Assembly: GCA_029934845.1 (NCBI GenBank)
Contig: JAOZLN010000134.1
Span: 1 to 6,967, forward strand
Length of the DNA: 6,967 nt
Direction of reading: 5' to 3'
Source: Candidatus Sabulitectum sp.
GTDB lineage: Bacteria; Fermentibacterota; Fermentibacteria; Fermentibacterales; JCC-6
A model generated the notes under the pieces. The model was not told the origin of the DNA. It saw nothing but the letters and a program-made list of their open reading frames with translations, and ran no database searches. The translations under genes and the position numbers were made by a program. Positions 1 to 5,712 of the stretch are shown piece after piece. The number at the start of each line of letters is the position of its first letter. Position 1 is the first letter of the stretch.

Positions 1-1875
1 TCCTGTGGACAAGGAACTGGCATCCCAGGTGAACATGGATGTGCCGTTAAGATTTTCCTGGAAAGGTCTCTCAATTACACGGCCGTAAACATCAAAGATC
101 TCCAGTGTGGCCGGGCCACCCACGCCTGTTAAGGTTACAGGAGCACTGCCGTATACAGGATTGGGAGTTGTGATGGTAATAAGTGAACCCATTCCTTCTG
201 AATTATTCTCTTCAATACCAGTCATGGGCCAGGTCTTCATGATAAGACTGGGGTCACCAAAGAGGGTGTAGCCCTCGAAGTAATACTGCGTTCTTCCGCC
301 ACCGCTGTATGCGGCATACACCGCCATAAGACCCTGATTCAGGAATCCCTTAGGCCAGTAAATATCGTTGCCGAGGAATGCCTCGTACTCGCCTTTTTCC
401 TGGTAATCGTCTTCATCCCAGTAAGTGCTTGGAACGGAGCCCCAGAACCAGAGGCCGCCTCTGCCCGGCGTGCGGGTCCATGTTTCAGCCCAGCATGTGG
501 AAGTGCTGTAAGCACCGGTAAGGCAGGCATGGCTGAGAACACCTGGAAGCATGGGATCGTTGTTAAGCTGTGCAAAATTACTGGAGCTGAAACTCATGTC
601 TGCCCAGCTGGTCTGTGAACCGTGTCCGCTGAAGGTGAGCATGGAAATGCCCGCGTTGATAGCAGTAATTGCGTTGGCTGCTGTACCGCCCTGAGAAGGA
701 TAAACTTTTGTAGAAACATATCCCCTTGGATCGAGATAATTCGTAATACAGTAGTTGTGGGTTCCCTCAGAAATATTGGAGTTGTCGCTTGAAGCAATAA
801 AGAGAGCATTCTGAACCCAGTCAAGTATACCAACTGAATTCTCGTAATCAATTACTCTCTGTGCCATTAGAATTGCTTCACCTGTGGTTGTCACACTGAA
901 GCGACCGAGGAATGCATCTGGGATCCAGCCTCCGTCATCCAGGCAGGCATAGTAAAGGTCGGTAACATCGCCGTAAGTTGTGGCAGAGCCACCAGGAACA
1001 AATCCACTGTCTCCGACCAGAAGAACATAAACCGTTCCACTGTTAATGGCGGCCTGAATGTATGTGCGTATCTCATCAGCAGTTGAACCAGCAACAGAAA
1101 GGTCAACCATTGTTACTACATTTCCCAGAGCCTCTTTGTGAGAGACAAAGGCATCCATTCCGGTTGTAACGAAATCACTGTGGCCGATAATAAGATATTC
1201 ACCTGGGCCTGTGTCCATTCCACCCTCATAGGTGCCGTAATTTGTAAGAGTCGACTGAAGAATGGTCTCATACTCTCTGCATCCCAGTCTGGCAGCCTGC
1301 TCGTAAGAAGCTGCAAGGTCTCCACCCTGGAAATCAAGGGTGATCCGGGCATCTGCAAGAAGAGTAAATTCGTTCTGACCAGCATTCCAGCGAAGTGGTG
1401 TTACCTCCACAAGTGCCAGATTGCGTCCACGCATACCGCCTGCATAGATAATTCTTACCCAGTTCGCGGGGTATGCTGAACCGCTGCTGTAAACATCATT
1501 GTCAAACAAGACTGTATAGTCTTCTCTGGAGCTGCTTTTCTCTGCACTTTGCACAGCGGGAGCAACAGCAGCACCGTAGTAGTCAATGGTTTCAATACTG
1601 GAATTTGATACAGTTGCAACTACTTCAGCACCAACTGGTATCTCTATCCAGGCTCTGAAAACCGGAAGAGCCGGTAATCCGGCTTCTGCAAGGTTCTCTG
1701 CGCCATCAATGCTTACTCTTGTGAATTCTGTTCCGTGAAGTACCACTGATCCAAACTCAGGAGTCTCTGAGTTGAAATCAAAAGTAATACCGGTTTCAGA
1801 AGACTCTACTGTTGTAAGTCCGGCAGCAAAGGAAACAAAAGCCAAAACGACGGTTAAAAGAAATGCTGTTTTCAT
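1..1875 (-). CDS. Secreted gingipain-like C25 cysteine peptidase with C-terminal sorting domain (3' end cut by window edge)
   Basis: The first 625 residues are visible and the frame is still open at the left edge. The start is ATG at 1873-1875, preceded by AGGAGG at 1880-1885. Residues 1-19 form a signal peptide (MKTAFLLTVVLAFVSFAAG). A beta-rich pro-region spans about 20-220 and the caspase-like peptidase domain about 225-545. Family hallmarks are LLVGD (285-289), a TDLYYACLD stretch, PDAFLGR (319-325), FSGHGS with His418, SHACLTG with Cys451, and FGDPSL (539-544) closing the domain. The 33-residue His-Cys spacing equals that of gingipain RgpB (His211/Cys244), so this should be an active cysteine endopeptidase; its P1 specificity cannot be read here. 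From about 553 a T9SS type A-like tail begins (IEEN, TPNPV, LEIFDVYGR); its last strands lie outside the window. The protein is probably exported by Sec and then sorted to the surface. It is divergent from the cupin gene. Confidence 0.92.
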   Translation of the reverse strand, partial: MKTAFLLTVVLAFVSFAAGLTTVESSETGITFDFNSETPEFGSVVLHGTEFTRVSIDGAENLAEAGLPALPVFRAWIEIPVGAEVVATVSNSSIETIDYYGAAVAPAVQSAEKSSSREDYTVLFDNDVYSSGSAYPANWVRIIYAGGMRGRNLALVEVTPLRWNAGQNEFTLLADARITLDFQGGDLAASYEQAARLGCREYETILQSTLTNYGTYEGGMDTGPGEYLIIGHSDFVTTGMDAFVSHKEALGNVVTMVDLSVAGSTADEIRTYIQAAINSGTVYVLLVGDSGFVPGGSATTYGDVTDLYYACLDDGGWIPDAFLGRFSVTTTGEAILMAQRVIDYENSVGILDWVQNALFIASSDNSNISEGTHNYCITNYLDPRGYVSTKVYPSQGGTAANAITAINAGISMLTFSGHGSQTSWADMSFSSSNFAQLNNDPMLPGVLSHACLTGAYSTSTCWAETWTRTPGRGGLWFWGSVPSTYWDEDDYQEKGEYEAFLGNDIYWPKGFLNQGLMAVYAAYSGGGRTQYYFEGYTLFGDPSLIMKTWPMTGIEENNSEGMGSLITITTPNPVYGSAPVTLTGVGGPATLEIFDVYGRVIERPFQENLNGTSMFTWDASSLSTG

Positions 1876-1997
1876 CTTTCCTCCTGTTGGGTTTCATGTG
1901 TATATCAGAACGAACGGGACAACACTGTCTGCGTATCTATATATACATCCAGGGGTGTAAGATAGTTTCTTATCCATCCAGAGTAAAGGAGGTGCTT
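1876..1997. promoter_or_regulatory. Divergent intergenic region between C25 peptidase and cupin genes
   Basis: This 122-bp spacer must hold promoters for both divergent genes. It contains an AT-rich core (TATCTATATATACA, 1934-1947). For the plus-strand cupin, a weak sigma70-like candidate is GGGACA (1916-1921), a 16-nt spacer and TATATA (1938-1943), each hexamer matching 4 of 6 consensus bases. No convincing -35/-10 pair was found for the minus-strand peptidase. TGTATAT (1899-1905) and ATATACA (1941-1947) form a loose inverted repeat with a 35-nt gap, which could be chance in AT-rich DNA. Confidence 0.3.
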
Positions 1998-2333
1998 ATG
2001 GCTCTGATAACCCGAACTTCACAGGGAAAACGCATACAGCAGACGGGTGCGCGGGGCATACGGGAAGCCCTGCTGGCGGGACCTGCATCAGGAAGTAACA
2101 GGTTCACTGTACGGAAAATTTTTCTTGAACCTGATGGTTGTACTGCCAGGGCAAGTTTTGATCGTACTGCTGTTTACTTTATACACCAGGGCAGAATTTC
2201 AATAAGCCACGGATCCGGAGAACTTGATCTGCTCGCTCCCGGAGACGCTGTAACAATTAATCCTGATGAAATGCATCATCTCCATAACATCGACAAAATG
2301 ATAGCAGTTGTTATAAAGGTAGTATCTCAGTAG
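1998..2333 (+). CDS. Small single-domain cupin protein
   Basis: The product is a 111-residue cytoplasmic protein with no signal peptide. The ATG at 1998 follows AAAGGAGGT (1985-1993) at ideal spacing, so longer upstream starts in this frame, which overlap the peptidase gene, are unlikely. Cupin motif 2 is clear: G82-D83, Pro89, His93 and Asn97 fit the GDxxxxxPxxxHxxxN pattern, following a beta-strand run (YFIHQGRISI, about 60-69). Motif 1 is degenerate: the expected HxH and Glu metal ligands are replaced around residues 51-58 (Arg-Ala-Ser, then Ala58). The protein may therefore not bind a catalytic metal and could be a small-molecule-binding or sugar-type cupin. No substrate can be assigned. 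The gene ends in tandem stops TAG TAA. The patatin-barrel gene follows 109 nt downstream on the same strand, so co-transcription is possible. Confidence 0.8.
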   Translation: MALITRTSQGKRIQQTGARGIREALLAGPASGSNRFTVRKIFLEPDGCTARASFDRTAVYFIHQGRISISHGSGELDLLAPGDAVTINPDEMHHLHNIDKMIAVVIKVVSQ

Positions 2334-2336
2334 TAA

Positions 2337-2442
2337 TTCACCAGAGCAAATTCATACAACAGGGTCTGGCCTGAATGTTGCAATGAAACAGACAATGGGT
2401 AATAGTACAACAGGCATAATAAGAGATACTGGAGGTTTTATA
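2337..2442 (+). other. Spacer between cupin and patatin genes
   Basis: About 106 bp with no gene. No T-tract terminator hairpin follows the cupin stop; only weak CCAGA/TCTGG arms about 20 nt apart are visible. No convincing sigma70 promoter was found: a CATAAT hexamer at 2415-2420 has no -35 partner at the right distance. This is compatible with readthrough from the cupin transcript. The 3' end carries the patatin ribosome binding site. Confidence 0.4.
2431..2436 (+). promoter_or_regulatory. Ribosome binding site deciding the patatin start
   Basis: GGAGGT lies 7 nt (counted from GGAGG) before the ATG at 2443. The in-frame ATG at 2383 has no comparable site, and its extra 20 residues would sit in front of an otherwise perfect signal peptide. 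The start is therefore placed at 2443. Confidence 0.8.
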
Positions 2443-4575
2443 ATGAGAGTCGCCTTGTTCGTGTTTCTGCTGTTTACCCTTGCAGCCCCTTCTTCAATTG
2501 CAAAATCTCCACCCAGCACTTCCCCACCGGGAGTTGCATTGGTTCTTGCCGGAGGGGGAGCCAGAGGCCTTGCTCATGTGGGGTTTTTGAAAGCCCTGGA
2601 AGAAAGCAACATAAGAATTTCTTCCATTGCTGGAACAAGTATGGGTGCTCTCATGGCCGGTCTTTATGCATGCGGGTATTCTGCAGAGCAACTGGACAGC
2701 CTTACTTCAGGCATGAACTGGACTGAACTATTCAGCTCTGCTCCGGAACCCGGCATGACTCTTCTGCCTGACCGGATCCGTGGCAGGCAGGACTTGATCA
2801 ATCTTGGTCTTAGAGGGCTCACTCCGACTCTGCCCGGCAGCGCAGTTTCCAATATGAGGATAGGCTTTCTTCTGTCTGGAATGACAGGCCCTGCCCAGGT
2901 TTTGAAAGGCTTCGATTTTGATTCTCTCGGTTTACCGCTGCGAGTGGTCTCTTCCGATCTTTTATCCCGTGACAGGATCATATTCAGCCAGGGAGAATTG
3001 TACAAATACCAGCTGGCAAGCATGGCAATACCAGGCATATTCCCACCATTCATTCATGACTCTCTGATGCTGGTCGACGGCGGTGTGTTTGACAATATGC
3101 CTGTGGATGTGGCAGAAAAAGCATGGCCGGATCTGCCGGTTCTGGCCGTAAATGTAGGTTCGGCAAATCCAACTGAATTCCCCGATGCACCATCCCTTCT
3201 TACTGTGTTCGGCCTTACATTCAACGCTCTTTCCACAAGAGTTAACGACTATTATCACAGAGAACCCCAGTGGCTCTTCACTCCAGACCTTCACAATTCT
3301 GCTGTATGGAGTTTCGATATGACAGACTCGCTTATTGCATGGGGCTACAACCAGGGAATGGCATGGATAGCAGAAAATCCTGATCTTCCAACTGGTGGTC
3401 AACAGCGAGAAGGGTGGCATCCTCCGGATTTTGCCGTAAGAAACATTCTGTTCAGCGGGAATGACAATGTTTCAATGAGGGCCATAGACAGGTGGATGCC
3501 GCTGACACGTGGTGACACTCTTAATACCTGGATTGCAATGGATGCTGCAGAGAGACTTTACGCCTCCGGCCTTTTCAGTATGATCCGAATGTCAATGCTT
3601 CCAGCGGATGATCCCGATCAGTGCGATCTGGCTTTTACAGTAACAGAGAAAGACCCCGGCACTCTGGGATTTGGTCTCTCTTACAATAACGACTTCGGTC
3701 TGGACGCACGATTCACCCTTGAACACAAGAACTCTTATAACCGGGGAATTAAAACACTGGTAAACACCGGCGGAGGCAATAATTACGCTTTTCTAGAGTT
3801 AAGTTCCTTTACAAACACCAGGCATACAAACAGATATTTCAGTGTCACCGGCAGTATCTATCAGATTAAAGGAAACGAGCCTGATGGTTCTGGCTCAAAT
3901 CCTTTAAGGATCTGGACAGACCACTCTGTTTCACTCACCATGGGACGACCGTTCTCATGGTACGGGATCGTTGAATTTGCCACCGAGTGGAAAGGGCGAT
4001 CCTATGTGAACGGCAACACAACTGAAGCTTTTCCTCTTCTTACTGCAACCTATATGACAGACACAAGAACTGACCCCACTACATTCTCGCAGGGAACAAG
4101 ATTTTTTCTTAAGGCCGGATGGTGCCCGCAGAGGAATTACAACCACGGATCTGTCCAGTGGGATGTCACATCAGTTCACAACCTCAGGTTTGCTTTCCTC
4201 AGCGGAGCCTCCATGTGGGGATCTCTTCTCTGGGGTGACAACTATCAGTGGGAGGAATCAAGACTCACCGCCTCCAGAGGAATTCCCGGACACCGCTGGA
4301 ACTCTTTGCCTTCACGGGAAAGAGTTGCAGGCAGCATCTTTGCCTCACGAAAAGTTCTGGGGCCGATGTTTCTGGAAGTAAAGGGAGCCGCGACCTACGA
4401 CTTTGACTCTATAGATCAATACAAGGACGGAGAAATTCACTGGGGAGCAGGACTCTCCTGTGGTGTTAACATTCCCGGGGGAACAGCAAGGCTGGGTCCG
4501 GGGTGGAATGAAAACGGAAACACACGCTGGACTTTTTCCTACGGCAGCGATTACTCTTTTGGACCCGGCAGATAA
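2443..4575 (+). CDS. Exported patatin-like phospholipase with POTRA and beta-barrel (PlpD/type Vd autotransporter-like)
   Basis: The product is 710 residues from the ATG at 2443. Residues 1-20 are a signal peptide (MRVALFVFLLFTLAAPSSIA). The patatin lipase domain (about 30-310) has the oxyanion loop GGGARG (37-42), the nucleophile elbow GTSMG with Ser66, and the catalytic Asp212 in DGG. This Ser-Asp dyad hydrolyses acyl esters of phospholipids in the family. Residues about 328-404 resemble a POTRA domain (VRNILFSGND, then RLYASGLF and a VTEKDPGTLGFGL junction). The remaining roughly 300 residues are alternating, aromatic- and glycine-rich strands typical of a 16-strand Omp85-type barrel, ending near an aromatic strand (WTFSYGSDYSF). 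The order lipase-POTRA-barrel is that of PlpD, in which the barrel anchors or secretes the lipase across the outer membrane, so a two-membrane envelope is implied. All catalytic residues are present. Whether the lipase domain is cleaved and released cannot be seen. Confidence 0.9.
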   Translation: MRVALFVFLLFTLAAPSSIAKSPPSTSPPGVALVLAGGGARGLAHVGFLKALEESNIRISSIAGTSMGALMAGLYACGYSAEQLDSLTSGMNWTELFSSAPEPGMTLLPDRIRGRQDLINLGLRGLTPTLPGSAVSNMRIGFLLSGMTGPAQVLKGFDFDSLGLPLRVVSSDLLSRDRIIFSQGELYKYQLASMAIPGIFPPFIHDSLMLVDGGVFDNMPVDVAEKAWPDLPVLAVNVGSANPTEFPDAPSLLTVFGLTFNALSTRVNDYYHREPQWLFTPDLHNSAVWSFDMTDSLIAWGYNQGMAWIAENPDLPTGGQQREGWHPPDFAVRNILFSGNDNVSMRAIDRWMPLTRGDTLNTWIAMDAAERLYASGLFSMIRMSMLPADDPDQCDLAFTVTEKDPGTLGFGLSYNNDFGLDARFTLEHKNSYNRGIKTLVNTGGGNNYAFLELSSFTNTRHTNRYFSVTGSIYQIKGNEPDGSGSNPLRIWTDHSVSLTMGRPFSWYGIVEFATEWKGRSYVNGNTTEAFPLLTATYMTDTRTDPTTFSQGTRFFLKAGWCPQRNYNHGSVQWDVTSVHNLRFAFLSGASMWGSLLWGDNYQWEESRLTASRGIPGHRWNSLPSRERVAGSIFASRKVLGPMFLEVKGAATYDFDSIDQYKDGEIHWGAGLSCGVNIPGGTARLGPGWNENGNTRWTFSYGSDYSFGPGR

Positions 4576-4587
4576 CTTACAAATTAA

Positions 4588-4619
4588 TAAGGAGCGTGCA
4601 AATCATTGCACGCTCCTTA
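4588..4619. terminator. Perfect hairpin between convergent genes, probable bidirectional terminator
   Basis: Arms TAAGGAGCGTGCAA (4588-4601) and TTGCACGCTCCTTA (4606-4619) pair perfectly over 14 bp with a 4-nt loop. The hairpin lies 12 nt after the patatin stop and 16 nt past the stop of the opposing minus-strand gene. No long T-tract follows on the plus side. The minus side has a short TTAATTT stretch. Position and stem strength support shared termination, but it is not a textbook intrinsic terminator. Confidence 0.75.
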
Positions 4620-4635
4620 CAATCAGCCTGAAAAA

Positions 4636-5616
4636 TTATTTCAGCAGTACCGTACGAACACTCACCCTCTGATCTTCAATTGTTCCAGAGATCAGATAGG
4701 TTCCGGAGGCCATTCCTGCTGCGGAAGCAGAGAGGTTATGGGTACCGTTGGAAAGCAAGCCGGAAACCAGAGTTCCAACCCGTCGGCCGGTAACATCAAA
4801 TAGTCCAAGGTCACATAATGCAGTTTCCTGGAGAGTTACTGTTGCGCTGAATATTCCTGTAGACGGGCTTACTGCAGCAACATCAAAGAACATGTCATCT
4901 TTCTGGGAGATTCCAGTCCCTCCGGTAAGGAACTCCATGTAAACAGCCATCAAATCTTCTCTTGTGGTGCCATTCTCCTGAAATACACTGAAGAAAACAC
5001 CCGAGGTGATGGTTCTATAATTGTTTGTGGGGCCTGTGTAGCAGCCAACTCTTCCCAGGCCGTCCTGGCTCTCGAAGATCAGCTCTCCGCCATTGGGCGT
5101 AAAGTAATCAATGTATCCGTCTGCTTCAGTTTTGTAAGGATAGTTGAAATTCATACCGGAGCAAAATAGATCTCCGGTGATGCTCTGCACGTTACCTGTG
5201 GTTGCAGCTGCACCGTCTCCTGCGTATGTAAGACCGGTATAGGGCCAGATATTATAGCCCTTGTTGTTGTAGCCAATGTCGTTTCCCTCGAAGTAAACGG
5301 AACCGCCAGCTTCAAGGTAAGTGATCAACTTTGTTCGCTCCGCCGGAGCGATCGTGTTGTTGTCTCCTCAACAGGTATACATACCCATCATCACAAAGAC
5401 CGCATCGTAAGAACTCAGATCTGAGGGAATAACAGTGCCGGAATCAACGGTATCACCAAGAGAAAGCAGTGTCTGCTCTACCCAGTAGCCGGTATCAATG
5501 GAATCTCCAACTGCAGAATCCCAGATAAGGTCTTCCTGGTCGTAGTTGTAGATAAGCACATTACTGGCAAGGCAAAGGCCTGAAACCAGAAACAGCACCG
5601 GAATCATTAATCTCAT
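4636..5616 (-). CDS. Secreted GATase/ThuA-like-fold protein with in-frame TGA (candidate selenoprotein) and C-terminal sorting domain
   Basis: Read through the TGA at 5368-5370 (codon 83), this is one 326-residue protein. It starts at ATG 5614-5616 with GGAGGT at 5621-5626. Residues 1-17 are a signal peptide (MRLMIPVLFLVSGLCLA). Residues about 19-240 look like a Rossmann-like class I glutamine amidotransferase/ThuA-type domain without an obvious nucleophile elbow. The strand YDAVFVMMGMY (70-80) precedes Cys82 and the TGA. The helix APAERTKLITYLEAGG (90-105) and strand SVYFEGND (106-113) follow it, so both halves are needed for one domain. Residues about 242-326 form a T9SS type A-like sorting tail (LGLFDVTGRRVG and terminal RTVLLK). 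Other cysteines are 152, 192 and 268. The frame is continuous, with no frameshift and no other stop. A SECIS-like hairpin follows the TGA. The alternatives are a recent nonsense mutation giving a pseudogene, a base error, or readthrough as Trp. A separate gene starting at TTG 5326-5328 is unlikely because it would lack a signal peptide. The function is unknown; a redox role is inferred only if Sec is real. Confidence 0.72.
5335..5370 (-). promoter_or_regulatory. In-frame TGA plus SECIS-like hairpin (candidate selenocysteine insertion site)
   Basis: In RNA sense, UGA (5370-5368) is followed by 16 nt, then stem UCGCUCC (5351-5345), loop GGC (5344-5342) and stem GGAGCGA (5341-5335). The 7 bp pair perfectly. 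The distance from UGA to the apical loop is 23 nt and the loop begins with GG. As I recall the bacterial SECIS rules (upper stem 4-16 bp, loop 3-14 nt with a G in its first two positions, 16-37 nt from UGA), every condition is met. Such short hairpins also arise by chance, and no bulged U like that of E. coli fdhF is visible. Confidence 0.42.
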
Positions 5617-5620
5617 TTCT

Positions 5621-5626
5621 ACCTCC
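5621..5626 (-). promoter_or_regulatory. Ribosome binding site for the TGA-containing gene
   Basis: GGAGGT in minus-strand sense, with 5 nt between GGAGG and the ATG at 5616-5614. It sets the start directly at the signal peptide. The in-frame ATG at 5628-5630 overlaps this site, and the GTG at 5671-5673 lies upstream of the predicted -10 hexamer, so both are poor alternatives. Confidence 0.75.
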
Positions 5627-5657
5627 ATATGGTTGCACGGGGATGTCCAACAACGGG

Positions 5658-5686
5658 AGCATAAAAGAACCACAAAGCCAAGTCAA
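5658..5686 (-). promoter_or_regulatory. Sigma70-type promoter for the TGA-containing gene
   Basis: On the minus strand, TTGACT (5686-5681, 5 of 6 consensus bases) and TATGCT (5663-5658, 4 of 6) are separated by exactly 17 nt. Transcription would begin near 5650, giving a leader of about 35 nt that includes the GGAGGT site. The promoter lies in the 96-bp gap behind the preceding gene, so this gene can be transcribed independently. Confidence 0.5.
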
Positions 5687-5687
5687 T

Positions 5688-5699
5688 GTTTCATGAAAC
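5688..5699. promoter_or_regulatory. 12-bp perfect palindrome next to the -35 element (possible operator)
   Basis: GTTTCATGAAAC is perfectly self-complementary and lies one base upstream of the TTGACT hexamer. That location suits a dimeric regulator. A related half (GTTTCATG, 1891-1898) lies just upstream of the C25 peptidase start, but without its partner. No regulator gene is present in the window. Confidence 0.3.
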
Positions 5700-5712
5700 T
5701 GATTCAGCTGTG

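Noticed and set aside
339..1479. Several overlapping short frames on both strands within 339-1479
   Set aside because: They are shadows of the C25 peptidase frame, which carries the signal peptide, catalytic motifs and sorting domain.
1863..1997. N-terminal extension of the cupin from 1863
   Set aside because: It would overlap the divergent peptidase start and its ribosome binding site; the ATG at 1998 has an ideal AAAGGAGGT.
2341..2368. Possible terminator after the cupin gene (CCAGA/TCTGG arms)
   Set aside because: The stem is only 5 bp with a loop of about 20 nt and no T-tract, so it is too weak to call.
2383..2442. Upstream ATG extension of the patatin gene
   Set aside because: There is no ribosome binding site at 2383, and the added residues are not signal-peptide-like. 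GGAGGT at 2431 points to the ATG at 2443.
2494..4146. Minus-strand frames of 60-152 residues inside the patatin gene
   Set aside because: They lie opposite a well-supported coding frame with full patatin motifs, and show no ribosome binding sites or recognisable domains.
4460..4942. Plus-strand short frames spanning the convergent gene ends
   Set aside because: They run across the terminator hairpin and antisense to the sorting tail, with no domain or translation signal.
4636..5328. A separate 230-residue gene starting at TTG (5326-5328)
   Set aside because: It would begin in the middle of a helix of the domain started upstream, has only a weak GGAG at 9 nt, and lacks the signal peptide needed by a protein with a secretion sorting tail. 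Read-through of codon 83 explains it better.
5368..5370. Whole-genome reassignment of TGA (to Trp or Gly)
   Set aside because: TGG and GGN codons are used normally and no other in-frame TGA occurs in about 2,000 codons, so a single local recoding or mutation is more likely.
5368..5673. A 101-residue gene starting at GTG 5671-5673 and ending at the TGA
   Set aside because: The ATG at 5616 has a strong ribosome binding site and a clean signal peptide. The GTG lies upstream of the predicted -10 hexamer and has no ribosome binding site.
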